From assembly GCF_041737375.1 (NCBI RefSeq), contig NZ_JBGSRV010000018.1, positions 1 through 64,000 on the forward strand: 64,000 nt of DNA, given 5' to 3'. Of this stretch, positions 26,304 to 34,102 are shown one piece after another; the stretch's first letter is position 1; each line of letters begins with the position of its first letter. The position numbers and the translations under genes are program-made. Under the pieces are notes generated by a model. The model searched no databases and was not told where the DNA came from. It saw only the letters and a program-made list of their open reading frames with translations. This DNA comes from Vampirovibrio sp041737375. GTDB lineage: Bacteria > Cyanobacteriota > Vampirovibrionia > Vampirovibrionales > Vampirovibrionaceae.

Positions 26304-26786
26304 TTAACTGTAGTGCTTTAAAGTGAATTGCTTGTAGGCCAGCATGCCCACAATGCCCACGGCAGGCAGCGCATAGATATAACTGGCCAGATCCTCGTTC
26401 AAATAACGGGGCATAAAGCGTGAATAGACCCCGCCAATGGCCTGAATATCCTGATAGGTAAGGGCCGCAAACAGAATCAGGGCCAAAATGGCCACTATAA
26501 AAGCCCCCATGCCCGCTAAATCATCTTCCATTTTCTGGCGAATTAACACCCCTGCCACAAAAACACTCAGTCCCATCAGGGCTGGCGCCATCCAGACTTC
26601 GTGAAACAGGCTATTTCGGGTGAATAAATAAACCGCCCAGCTCAGCAGTACGGAAGTTAAAACAGGCAACAGCGTAAAATAAAACAGCAAAAAGGCATGA
26701 CGAGACAAGCTCACCCAAAATCCATCGGAGGACTTGTGGTTCTGGCGATTTACAGCCGAATAAGACGGTCGGAACAAACCAATCAC
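26304..26786 (-). CDS. four-helix inner-membrane protein
   Basis: 160 residues with hydrophobic segments at about 31-55, 68-84, 92-110 and 136-153 and a basic N-terminal tail. Not assigned to a family. It is divergent from era; the 140-bp gap holds the era promoter. Confidence 0.6.
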   Translation of the reverse strand: MIGLFRPSYSAVNRQNHKSSDGFWVSLSRHAFLLFYFTLLPVLTSVLLSWAVYLFTRNSLFHEVWMAPALMGLSVFVAGVLIRQKMEDDLAGMGAFIVAILALILFAALTYQDIQAIGGVYSRFMPRYLNEDLASYIYALPAVGIVGMLAYKQFTLKHYS

Positions 26787-26790
26787 TCCT

Positions 26791-26820
26791 TTGGAATCGC
26801 ACTTATGTTAGGGGTATAAT
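26791..26820 (+). promoter_or_regulatory. promoter upstream of era
   Basis: TTGGAA (26791-26796), 18-nt spacer, perfect TATAAT (26815-26820), about 108 bp before the era ATG. Confidence 0.55.
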
Positions 26821-26927
26821 AAAAAACCACTCTTTTAATGCTGCTATCTATGTGCCAATATTGGTCGTTTTTTAATCAGCTTGCATCAATTTTCCGCCCT
26901 TGCCCCACAATTTCAGGACTTTTTTGA

Positions 26928-27839
26928 ATGTATCGTTCCGGCTTCGTCGCCCTGTTGGGTCGTCCCAACGTTGGTAAATCCACCCTGTTAAACCGTCTGG
27001 TGGGGCAAAAAATCGCCATCACCAGCCCAGTGCCACAAACCACCCGCCATCGCATCAAAGGCGTTGTCAGTAACGAAAAAGGGCAGGTTATTTTTCTGGA
27101 CACCCCCGGTTTCTCCAAGCCGCTGGACAAGCTGGGTACCTTCCTGACGGATGAAAGTCTGGCCGCCTTGTCTGAGGCGGACGCCTTTTTGATGGTGGTG
27201 GATGTCTCAGTGCCACCGGGCAAAGGGGATGAATGGGTGGCCGCTCAAATCAAGGCAACCGGCAAATTCGTACTGCTGGTGCTGAATAAAAGCGACATTC
27301 TAAAAAATAAGCCAGTGCAGTTGCTGGCCCATCGCAAGGCTTATAACGATTTGTTTACAGGGTACCCCAAGGCCAAAGCGCTTAGCGTTTCGGCCAAAAC
27401 CGGGAAAAACCTCAGCGAGCTGATTGAAACCGCCATCCGCAAACTGCCGGAAGGCCCCGCTTATTACCCGGAAGACGCGGTGACCGATCAGCGCTTGCGG
27501 GAAATTACCGCCGAGATCATCCGGGAAAAAGTGCTTCTGAATACCCGTGAAGAGATTCCGCATAGCGTGGCCATTGGCATTGAAAGCTTTAACGAGGATA
27601 ACCCCGAGATTACCCATATTGAGGCCACCTTGTACGTGGATCAAAAGTCTCAAAAGGGCATCCTCATTGGGCAAGCCGGTAGCATGATTAAGGAAATCGG
27701 TATTCAGGCCCGCTATGAAATTGAAAAACTGCTGGAGCAAAAGGTGCATCTGGCTTTGAACGTAAAGATAAAGGAAAACTGGCGTAAGGACCGGGTTTTC
27801 CTGAAATCACTGGGGCTGGCGCCGCCGGAACAAAAGTAA
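26928..27839 (+). CDS. era: GTPase Era
   Basis: 303 residues. GTPase motifs are GRPNVGKST (G1), DTPGF (G3), and NKSD (G4). The C-terminal KH domain carries GILIGQAGSMIKEIGIQARYEIE, which binds the 3' end of 16S rRNA during 30S maturation. Length is standard. The ATG at 26928 follows a well-formed promoter. Confidence 0.97.
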   Translation: MYRSGFVALLGRPNVGKSTLLNRLVGQKIAITSPVPQTTRHRIKGVVSNEKGQVIFLDTPGFSKPLDKLGTFLTDESLAALSEADAFLMVVDVSVPPGKGDEWVAAQIKATGKFVLLVLNKSDILKNKPVQLLAHRKAYNDLFTGYPKAKALSVSAKTGKNLSELIETAIRKLPEGPAYYPEDAVTDQRLREITAEIIREKVLLNTREEIPHSVAIGIESFNEDNPEITHIEATLYVDQKSQKGILIGQAGSMIKEIGIQARYEIEKLLEQKVHLALNVKIKENWRKDRVFLKSLGLAPPEQK

Positions 27840-27908
27840 TAGCCAAGCCAGCGATATGCGGCTTTGCATGAACATAAGTTCAATCAGCGGATCACAGGTT
27901 TGGGGTGA

Positions 27909-27937
27909 TTGGCCCATTTGCGTTAAAATATTATATT
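27909..27937 (+). promoter_or_regulatory. candidate promoter of the LmeA-like gene
   Basis: TTGGCC, 17-nt spacer and TATATT (27932-27937), 84 bp before the ATG at 28021. Confidence 0.4.
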
Positions 27938-28020
27938 GGCTCCAGTTAAATTTTGGACCCACTCATTTTGACCTCTCCCTGATACTTCAATCCTCAGGAA
28001 TCCATAAGGAACCCCGCCCT

Positions 28021-28884
28021 ATGATTTTTTCAAAAAAACGGTTGCTCACGGCTGTTTCAATCAGTGTGCTGGCCTTGCCATGGGCGGTCGCCCAGAATAC
28101 GCCGACTCAACACAGCGTGGCCCCAGCCATCAAGGCGGGAGGGGTGATGGCGCTGGATTTACCCGATAGCAGCGCCCAGTCCATTTCTCTGGATATCCTG
28201 AAAGGCCGCTTTTCCGATTATTCGGTGGGTCGGGTGACCCTCACCGGCTCTGGCATTGACTTTAGAAATGGAACCCTGCAAGGGTTAAAAGCGGATATTT
28301 TGGCGGGCGACTTTGACAATTTGCTGGTTGATAAATTGGCCCTGACGGCCCCGGCCTTTTCATTTGACACCATGCAACTGCTGAACAACAGAGCCTTTGT
28401 GCTTTCTCAGCCAGTTAACGCTCAGGTGAATCTGGTTATCTCGGAAGCGGGCATCAACCGTTTTTTGGCCAACCCCAAAACCCTACATGTCGTGGAAAAG
28501 GCTGTGCAAAAGCAAACCGGTGGCATCCGGCTGGTAACCTTTTCCAACCCCAGCTTTAGCCTGGTGGGGGGCAATAAAATCAAGCTGAATGTGACCAGCG
28601 TGGTGGCACAGGGCTTGACGGTTCCCTTGCAGATGGATGGTAAATTGGCCATTCAGGCCGGTCAGCTCAGCATTCAGGATATGCATATCGCCTCTGGCGG
28701 CACCGATTTGGAGTTGCCGCTGGATGTGGCTCAATCTTTTCAGGCCAAAATCAATGAGCTGATTGATTTTAAACGACTGGGCAAAAACAGCATGGTGATT
28801 ACCGCCGACAGCATGAAAATTAGCGGTAAAACGCTGATTATTGACGGGCATGCCCAGCTGACCAAATTAAAGTTTGGCGCCTAA
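28021..28884 (+). CDS. exported LmeA/DUF2993-like lipid-binding protein
   Basis: 287 residues from the ATG at 28021 (TAAGGA about 12 nt upstream). Residues 1-24 form a signal peptide (KKRLLTAVSISVLALPWAVA, cleavage near AVAQ). The rest is beta-rich with long alternating strands. SEAGINRFLANP and MVITADSMKISGKTLIIDG resemble DUF2993 proteins, tubular lipid-binding folds found in actinobacteria and cyanobacteria. Periplasmic or envelope role inferred. The in-frame extension to 27856 lacks a binding site and would bury the signal peptide. Confidence 0.7.
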   Translation: MIFSKKRLLTAVSISVLALPWAVAQNTPTQHSVAPAIKAGGVMALDLPDSSAQSISLDILKGRFSDYSVGRVTLTGSGIDFRNGTLQGLKADILAGDFDNLLVDKLALTAPAFSFDTMQLLNNRAFVLSQPVNAQVNLVISEAGINRFLANPKTLHVVEKAVQKQTGGIRLVTFSNPSFSLVGGNKIKLNVTSVVAQGLTVPLQMDGKLAIQAGQLSIQDMHIASGGTDLELPLDVAQSFQAKINELIDFKRLGKNSMVITADSMKISGKTLIIDGHAQLTKLKFGA

Positions 28885-28925
28885 GCGCACTTATCAATAG
28901 TGTTCGCGCTATTGCGGTCTGTTTA

Positions 28926-28965
28926 TAAAAAGCCCCCGTCCACCGAAGCGGACGGGGGCTTTTTT
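28926..28965 (+). terminator. strong Rho-independent terminator
   Basis: Perfect inverted repeat AAAAAGCCCCCGTCC / GGACGGGGGCTTTTTT with an 8-nt loop, ending the LmeA-like transcript. It is also usable on the minus strand after the small CC-rich gene at 28983. Confidence 0.9.
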
Positions 28966-28982
28966 CAGGCCTTAACTAGCCG

Positions 28983-29105
28983 CTATTGGCAGCATTCAGC
29001 GGTTGCGCCGCAGCAAGGGCCGGGGCAGCATCCACTGGCGGCAAAGGCAGCAGCGCCACCTAGTACGGTTGCCAATACGACCAATATGCTCAATAAAGTT
29101 TTCAT
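28983..29105 (-). CDS. small exported CC-rich peptide (40 residues)
   Basis: A 40-codon gene on the minus strand. AGGAG lies 9 nt before the ATG at 29105. Residues 2-23 form a typical signal peptide (KTLLSILVVLATVLGGAAAFA). The mature part is only about 17 residues and holds three Cys-Cys pairs: SGCCPGPCC..AECCQ. The strong hairpin terminator at 28926-28965 lies just downstream on this strand too. Such paired thiols suggest metal binding (for example copper) or a disulfide-stabilised peptide; neither is shown. The next minus-strand gene upstream also encodes an exported CC-containing protein. Confidence 0.7.
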   Translation of the reverse strand: MKTLLSILVVLATVLGGAAAFAASGCCPGPCCGATAECCQ

Positions 29106-29226
29106 AATATTTGACTCCTGAATTTATTCAATAAACAACTAAAAATGGGGGTAGGCACTTTCAGCGTCAACACGCCGAAAACACGACACCGGGCTCTTTC
29201 CTCTACCGGAGAAAGACCCCTGTTGT

Positions 29227-29574
29227 TTAAGTCAGAAGCACACCCAGTTCCAGATACCGTTTAGACTGATCGGGCCGAAATGCCAGATCCGTTCTGGATT
29301 GCATTAAAGCTGGCTGCTCGGCCAACAGCGCTTGATAGTCAAAGCCAAGCCCGCTGCTAGAAACCCATCCCATATTGGGCAAAGGGCCTGTAAAGCCGGT
29401 TTGATCGGGTTGAGTGACCGTAACCGGATTGACCACGCAGCAAGCGGGAAGCTGTTTTTGAGCCTCATGACGTCCCGGTGGGCAACAAGCATGAGAAGGG
29501 GGCATGAACAAGCACAGCGATACCAGCCATGCGGACACGGCTAAAAACAGCGCTGTTAACTTATGGGCGTTCAT
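29227..29574 (-). CDS. exported CC-motif protein
   Basis: 115 residues from the ATG at 29574 (a TTG two codons upstream is possible). Residues about 5-30 form a signal peptide (TALFLAVSAWLVSLCLFM). Directly after it come HACCPPGRHEAQ and LPACCVV, two Cys-Cys pairs with nearby His. The remainder is polar and unassigned. It lies 121 bp upstream of the 40-residue CC peptide on the same strand. Function unknown; a periplasmic metal-handling role is a guess from Cys/His content. Confidence 0.6.
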   Translation of the reverse strand: MNAHKLTALFLAVSAWLVSLCLFMPPSHACCPPGRHEAQKQLPACCVVNPVTVTQPDQTGFTGPLPNMGWVSSSGLGFDYQALLAEQPALMQSRTDLAFRPDQSKRYLELGVLLT

Positions 29575-29683
29575 GATCAATGGCTCGTGTTTGAAGATAA
29601 GTTAGCATTCATGAGTAATGACGCGCCAGCATCTTAAAAGTTGCATGCCGCTTACAAGGCAAAGGCAAAATTAAAGTAAAAGA

Positions 29684-30619
29684 CTACTTGAGCGACGGGC
29701 TTTTAATGTCCACCAAGGTGCACCAGTGGCTGTATTTGGGCACCTTGTTACGAACCACATCAAAGTAAAGATCTTGCACCCGTTGTGTAATGGGGCCGAT
29801 TTTGCCATCGCCCACTGCCCGATGCTCAACCATGGTGACCGGAGCCACCTGAGCGGCGGTGCCGGTAAAAAAGATCTCTTCGGCCCGGTACAGTTCGGTG
29901 CGATCCACAATGCGCTCTTCAACTTCTAGCCCCAACTCTTCACGGGCCAACGTAATAATGCTGTCACGGGTGACGCCTTCTAGAATATTCTCGGTAGGGG
30001 GCGGGGTTACCAATTTGCCCTTACGCACCAAAAACACGTTCATGGCGCTGCCTTCAGAAACATGGCCTTCATTGGTGAGGGAAATGACCTCATCAAAGCC
30101 TTTGCGCTTGGCATCCGTAATCATAATGGCGGTATTCATATACGCCCCACCGGCTTTGGCCGCTGGCGGAATGGCATTGTCATCCACCCGTCGCCAGGCG
30201 GATACCATCACATGCAGGCCATCACGGGTATTCACGTAATCGCCCAGGGGATGGGTCCAGGCGCAAAAATCGGTTTTAACCTTATCCAGAAAGGGGCCAA
30301 TGCTAACACCCGACTTGTACAGGGTAAAGCGGATATAAAAATCCTGCTGGTGTCCGTTGCGCTGGGCCAGTTCGCTGGTCATGGACATCAGTTGTTCCAG
30401 CGAGGCATCCGGGGTCATAAAGAAAATGCGGCTGTTGGCCAAAATGCGATCGTAATGCTCTTGCATACGAAAAATGGAAACCTGTCCGGTTTCCGGGAGC
30501 CAGTACCCACGAATGCCTTCAAACAGGGAGGTGCCGTACAAAAAAGAGTGGTTTTTGATGCCGAGATTGGCCTTTTCGGTCGGAATAAACTGGCCTTCAA
30601 AATAGGCAATATCGTTCAT
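29684..30619 (-). CDS. ilvE: branched-chain amino acid aminotransferase
   Basis: 311-residue fold-type IV PLP enzyme. It interconverts leucine, isoleucine and valine with their 2-oxo acids. Motifs are GTSLFEGIRGYWL, YIRFTLYKSG, KAGGAYMNTAIM with the PLP lysine, DEVISLTNEGHVSEGSAMNVFLV, and EEIFFTGTAAQVAPV. Length is normal. It could supply 2-oxoisocaproate to the leucine catabolic genes at 52.8-58.5 kb, though it is unlinked. Confidence 0.94.
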   Translation of the reverse strand: MNDIAYFEGQFIPTEKANLGIKNHSFLYGTSLFEGIRGYWLPETGQVSIFRMQEHYDRILANSRIFFMTPDASLEQLMSMTSELAQRNGHQQDFYIRFTLYKSGVSIGPFLDKVKTDFCAWTHPLGDYVNTRDGLHVMVSAWRRVDDNAIPPAAKAGGAYMNTAIMITDAKRKGFDEVISLTNEGHVSEGSAMNVFLVRKGKLVTPPPTENILEGVTRDSIITLAREELGLEVEERIVDRTELYRAEEIFFTGTAAQVAPVTMVEHRAVGDGKIGPITQRVQDLYFDVVRNKVPKYSHWCTLVDIKSPSLK

Positions 30620-30748
30620 AGTGCGGTTGTTTCCTGTTTGCAGAACTACATATAGAGATTAGGATTGGCGGGGACTGTTATTCACTTTCAAAATACCACA
30701 AAGGAAACAGGCTGACTCAGCAGGAGGGATTGAAATATCAAACAAAGG

Positions 30749-31153
30749 TTACTGCAGCATCAGGCTGCTATTTTGGCACTCATACTGTTTCACTGAAATC
30801 AGGCAAACCTCATTCAACAAACTTTTATAAGCCGCTTTGGGTGGATGGTACTGGTTGCCGTTATGGCCCACTTCCCGCAGGTGAATTTCAATGACAGAAC
30901 CCGGAGAAAAGGCGGGCATGCCAAAGGAATGAACCTGAAGGCCCCCACTCACAATGCCAACCACCCGGGTTCTTAGATCCAGCCGGTCCAGTTCGGCCCA
31001 GGAGGCCAGAATGTTATCGCTAAAATCATCCTCATACAGCAGAATAACCGTATCGTAGCTTTTAGCCGCCTCAACCATGCGCCGTATAGCAGGACCCAGC
31101 GTATCGGATATCACGATATCGGGTTCATTGAGTGGCTCAATCAAACGACTCAT
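30749..31153 (-). CDS. hypothetical protein, possibly PilZ-like
   Basis: 134 residues, alpha/beta in pattern. The segment LRTRVVGIVSGGLQVHSFG followed by FSPGSVIEIHL resembles the DxSxGG and downstream strand of PilZ domains, but the RxxxR half of the c-di-GMP motif is not visible, so this is tentative. The ATG overlaps the stop of the upstream 68-residue gene by 4 nt, so both are translated together. Confidence 0.5.
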   Translation of the reverse strand: MSRLIEPLNEPDIVISDTLGPAIRRMVEAAKSYDTVILLYEDDFSDNILASWAELDRLDLRTRVVGIVSGGLQVHSFGMPAFSPGSVIEIHLREVGHNGNQYHPPKAAYKSLLNEVCLISVKQYECQNSSLMLQ

Positions 31154-31356
31154 ACCGTAGTGTCCCCAATCGAATTTATTATTTTTTGACTCAAAAAATG
31201 AACGAAAGGCATTTTCAAAAGTTCTGTAAACGAATCAGACACAGATACCCCACCGTGTTCGGCATCAACTACCAATGCCGTTTTGAAAGCCGGTGAAGCC
31301 ATAGTCATAACAATAAGATGGTTGCCAACCGTAAATGTTCCCACCCATTCGGCCAT
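31150..31356 (-). CDS. small hypothetical protein, coupled to the next gene
   Basis: 68 residues, beta-rich N-terminal half (EWVGTFTVGNHLIVMTMASP). No motif recognised. Its stop and the next gene's start share ATGA, the main support for it being real. Confidence 0.45.
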   Translation of the reverse strand: MAEWVGTFTVGNHLIVMTMASPAFKTALVVDAEHGGVSVSDSFTELLKMPFVHFLSQKIINSIGDTTV

Positions 31357-31429
31357 TAACCGAATGAACAGGGGATATACCTTAGACCAACGAAGCTGTT
31401 AAGGGTTGTTTTCAACGTAGGCACCTGGC

Positions 31430-32203
31430 TTAAGAAGTTTGACTGACGGGTTGCTGGGCGTAGCGAAGCAATTTTTTATAAGCCGCCGCCAGTTCATCGG
31501 ACTTTCCGGCTTCGGCCAATTCTCTGATAGACGCCATTTCGCCCACCCTTAATACCGCCTCATTGCTTAGCCCATATTGCTTTTGCAAGGCCAGAATTTT
31601 ATTGGCGTTTATCAGCGCTTCATTGCGTTTTTCGGAATCTGCGGCGTTGTCCGCTTTATTCAGGGCCTCACCATCGGCAGACTCAGGCATGCGACTGCCG
31701 CCCACTGAGCCACTGGCCACGGGTGCGTTCAGCGATCGGACTGGGGGTTGGCCCCGGTTTACGCTGGTAGTTGGCGCTGGGGCATCTTCCCGTTCCGGGT
31801 CATCTTCAGTGGCAATGCCGAAAAACTTGAGATAGAAATATTTATTGGCCCCGGTCATGGCCTTGTAAATGGCTTTGTCAAAATTATCTTCTGCATAACC
31901 CGTAAACTGAGACTCTATGGCTTCCTCGCTGTCCACATCCACCACTCGGAATAACAGGGTGACCGAGGCCCAGCTTTTGCCATCCGGCTTAATGCCGGTT
32001 TGTTGATCCAGCACGGTGGGCAGCACCACCAGATGGTTGCTGTTAATGGCCTCTTTGACTGTTAAAATATCGGCTTCGGTGGCGTAATGATATTTATGGA
32101 AGGCGTTAAACCCTCGCTTGGGAACGGTATCAATGGCCTGTTGCACGGCCAGAATTTTAGCGTACAGTCCGTGCGCTTTGGTGGCGGACTTGGGAATGGT
32201 CAT
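31430..32203 (-). CDS. erf: ERF-family single-strand DNA annealing protein
   Basis: 257 residues from the ATG at 32203, with AGGAGG 9 nt upstream. The N-terminal 120 residues match the ERF domain: GFNAFHKYHYATEADIL, ..VTLLFRVVDVDS, and the diagnostic DKAIYKAMTGANKYFYLKFF followed by DDPERED. The C-terminal half is Ala/Ser-rich, then helical. ERF proteins promote recA-independent annealing and are usually phage-encoded. No other phage genes lie here apart from the overlapping zinc-motif gene, so this is either domesticated or a phage remnant. The longer ORF to 32308 lacks conservation. Confidence 0.85.
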   Translation of the reverse strand: MTIPKSATKAHGLYAKILAVQQAIDTVPKRGFNAFHKYHYATEADILTVKEAINSNHLVVLPTVLDQQTGIKPDGKSWASVTLLFRVVDVDSEEAIESQFTGYAEDNFDKAIYKAMTGANKYFYLKFFGIATEDDPEREDAPAPTTSVNRGQPPVRSLNAPVASGSVGGSRMPESADGEALNKADNAADSEKRNEALINANKILALQKQYGLSNEAVLRVGEMASIRELAEAGKSDELAAAYKKLLRYAQQPVSQTS

Positions 32204-32519
32204 GTGCATAGCCCTCCTGTTTGCCCGGTAAAAAATGGGCGGATTCGTTGGCACGGCTGGCGCTGGCTGGCGGTTGCCGCAAAATATCCTGAAGCGCCTG
32301 CGGTCCATAACCGCCTTGCGGGGGTTGAAGCAGTCCCCGGATGATTAGGCCCAGCAAGTTGTATCCGCTGCCTTGGCAGTGAGGACAATCCTGAAGTTCA
32401 TGGCCGGTTTCCGGGTCAAATACGCGAATGCCGCCTTGACCCTCGCAATAAAAGCAATCCAGATCGCTTAAGGCGCTCTGATCGCTAAAAATTTGCAGCA
32501 CCCGGCACGGTGATGGCAT
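32157..32519 (-). CDS. DnaJ-type zinc-motif protein overlapping erf
   Basis: 120 residues. Two CxxCxGxG motifs, CFYCEGQGG and CPHCQGSG, about 22 residues apart, match a single DnaJ-like zinc finger. The rest is Gln/Pro-rich and probably disordered. Start chosen at ATG 32519; a TTG at 32537 is possible. Its 3' end overlaps erf by 47 bp in another frame, which ties the two genes together. An accessory role in the annealing reaction is conceivable but not shown. Confidence 0.6.
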   Translation of the reverse strand: MPSPCRVLQIFSDQSALSDLDCFYCEGQGGIRVFDPETGHELQDCPHCQGSGYNLLGLIIRGLLQPPQGGYGPQALQDILRQPPASASRANESAHFLPGKQEGYAHDHSQVRHQSARTVR

Positions 32520-32537
32520 GGAAATACTCACTTTCAA

Positions 32538-32863
32538 AATATGCGCTTTTAAAAAAATGGATGGCTGAAGCGTTCCGCTTTGGCGACAAATTCAAGGCAG
32601 TGAATGGAGATTGGCCGAAGCCAGCAGGACTGAGGTCGGTGATTTTACACAGTGGTTCACTTCTAATAGATCGCATCTTCTCGCACAAAGTTCCAATCTG
32701 TTAGAACGAATTTTCGATTTCAGGCGGGCCAGCGAACCGGCATGCGGAACCGCTCAGGTTTGACCGGCGGCGGCTTTGGTTTTACCGCCAATTCAAGTTT
32801 AAAGCAGGCGGGCCGATAATAAGGGTGGAGAAGCCCTATTGAATTAAAAGAGATTAAAACCAC
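32538..32863. other. 326-bp divergent intergenic region
   Basis: Lies between the zinc-motif gene (minus) and the prepilin gene (plus). It holds the sigma-28-like promoter at 32793-32819 and otherwise no recognised gene or RNA. Confidence 0.5.
32793..32819 (+). promoter_or_regulatory. sigma-28 (FliA)-type promoter of the prepilin gene
   Basis: TCAAGTTT (32793-32800), an 11-nt spacer and GCCGATAA (32812-32819). This matches the FliA consensus TAAAGTTT-N11-GCCGATAA at 15 of 16 fixed positions with exact spacing. Transcription would start about 40 nt before the prepilin ATG. Confidence 0.7.
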
Positions 32864-33469
32864 ATGCGCTCAAGGCTTAACCCCAAACATTCAGGCTTTA
32901 CGCTGGCAGAATTACTGGTGGCCTTAACCCTGCTGGGCATTATCGCCACCTTTGGCATTTCCAAAGTGTTAACCACCATGCAGTATCGCGATTATAAATA
33001 CCGGGTACAAATGGCCGCCGCCCTCATTTCATCGGCCTACACCAAATACCGGGAAGACAATCAGGTCACAGGCGCCTTTAAACCCTCCGATTTAATCCCT
33101 TACCTGAACTACGCCAGTTTGGATACCAGCGGAACATTAGTGGATTACCATTATACTACATCGAGTTCTGCCGCTTGCAATAACACCAAGCCTTGTGTGG
33201 TTCTTCATAATGGGGCGCGCATTCGTTTTTATGATGATGAATCTTTTGGCCAGGTTGCTCCTGGATACGCAGTCATTTTCCAAGTCGATCCCGATGGGGT
33301 GTTAACCGACAACACCACCAATAACAATGGTAAGATGATTGAGCTTTATCTGTACGCCACTAATGGCCGAGTAGCCACACGGGGAGAAATTACCAACCCC
33401 ACCTACAGTAATGCTACTTCTCGAACGCCTGATTCTGTCTATATTCCTCCCTGGTTCAGTTGGGATTAA
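32864..33469 (+). CDS. type IV prepilin-like protein
   Basis: 201 residues with a short basic leader, the prepilin peptidase site SG/FTLAE with Glu at +5, and a single hydrophobic helix (LLVALTLLGIIATFGI). The globular part has a Cys pair (AACNNTKPC) and many Asn/Thr, typical of minor pilins and pseudopilins. After export it would be processed and inserted into a pilus or type II-like pseudopilus. No pilus assembly genes are nearby. A sigma-28-type promoter lies upstream and a terminator downstream, so it is monocistronic. Confidence 0.85.
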   Translation: MRSRLNPKHSGFTLAELLVALTLLGIIATFGISKVLTTMQYRDYKYRVQMAAALISSAYTKYREDNQVTGAFKPSDLIPYLNYASLDTSGTLVDYHYTTSSSAACNNTKPCVVLHNGARIRFYDDESFGQVAPGYAVIFQVDPDGVLTDNTTNNNGKMIELYLYATNGRVATRGEITNPTYSNATSRTPDSVYIPPWFSWD

Positions 33470-33504
33470 ACGCCCCCGGTGGCACTGAGCGTTATCATTG
33501 CCCA

Positions 33505-33545
33505 TAAAAAAACCATTCTGACCCAAAAATCAGGATGGTTTTTCT
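33505..33545 (+). terminator. Rho-independent terminator after the prepilin gene
   Basis: Stem AAAAACCATTCTGA / TCAGGATGGTTTTT with one bulged pair, loop CCCAAAAA and a T5 tract. Positioned 36 bp after the prepilin stop. Confidence 0.85.
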
Positions 33546-34102
33546 GTATTCTGTAATTGAAGAGATAGGGTTACTTTGAATTAAACAGACCCTTATCCCA
33601 TTCCGTAATACCCTGCTAACGCTTTTTAGAGGAAAAACAAATAGAAAAAATCGGAGAAGGCCCCACGCATGCGGGCAAACTCTCGCTGAATGCGGGAAAC
33701 CGGTTTGGTTTGCGTCATTTGTTTAACCTGGCGGACAATGTCAGTCTGTGCCACAATTCCATCCTGTTCGCGTACTTAAATGCTCTAACTATCCTAAGAA
33801 AATAAATGTGCCAATTGATTGAATGTTTTAACCAGACTCTCACCTAAAAAAATTAACGACAACTGTTGAAACAACAGGAAGGCATTTCAAATTCCGAGTT
33901 CAGTCTAATGCGCTTCAGCCACCAAAACAATTACCTTGTTAGCCTATTATAGTGAACTGTTCGGCAAAAAGAAACGGTTCTGAAGGGTTGAGGGTTAAAG
34001 AATTTATAAAGATTCTCCATTGGGTTGACTGTTTCGGGCTATTTTGGGTTACATATCATTCAGCTAGAGTGTTTTCAGGGATTCTGGCAAAAGGAGACGG
34101 GC
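33546..34102. other. intergenic region with a CBS-like remnant
   Basis: 557 bp between the prepilin terminator and the first GT4 gene. It includes the short CBS-like frame at 33626-33754. The rest is AT-rich and presumably carries the promoter of the glycan cluster, though no clear -35/-10 pair was found. Confidence 0.4.
33626..33754 (-). pseudogene. CBS-domain C-terminal remnant or 42-residue mini-gene
   Basis: Minus-strand frame from GTG 33754 to TAA 33626, with AGGA about 8 nt upstream. The start region, read with its preceding codons, is REQDGIVAQTDIVRQVKQ, which looks like the last strand and helix of a CBS domain. It is followed by VSRIQREFARMRGAFSDFF. An in-frame stop lies five codons before this motif. 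Either a decayed CBS protein or a small ORF; the fragment view is favoured. Confidence 0.4.

Noticed and set aside
27856..28020. 55-codon N-terminal extension of the LmeA-like protein
   Set aside because: Covers the promoter-like sequence and would bury a clear signal peptide; the ATG at 28021 is better.
29160..29222. Hairpin GGGCTCTTTC / GAAAGACCCC after the 115-residue CC protein
   Set aside because: Stem is imperfect and lacks a T run, so it was not listed as a terminator.
30062..30655. 197-residue ORF antisense to ilvE
   Set aside because: Fully covered by a conserved aminotransferase gene in the other strand; Gly/His-rich shadow composition.
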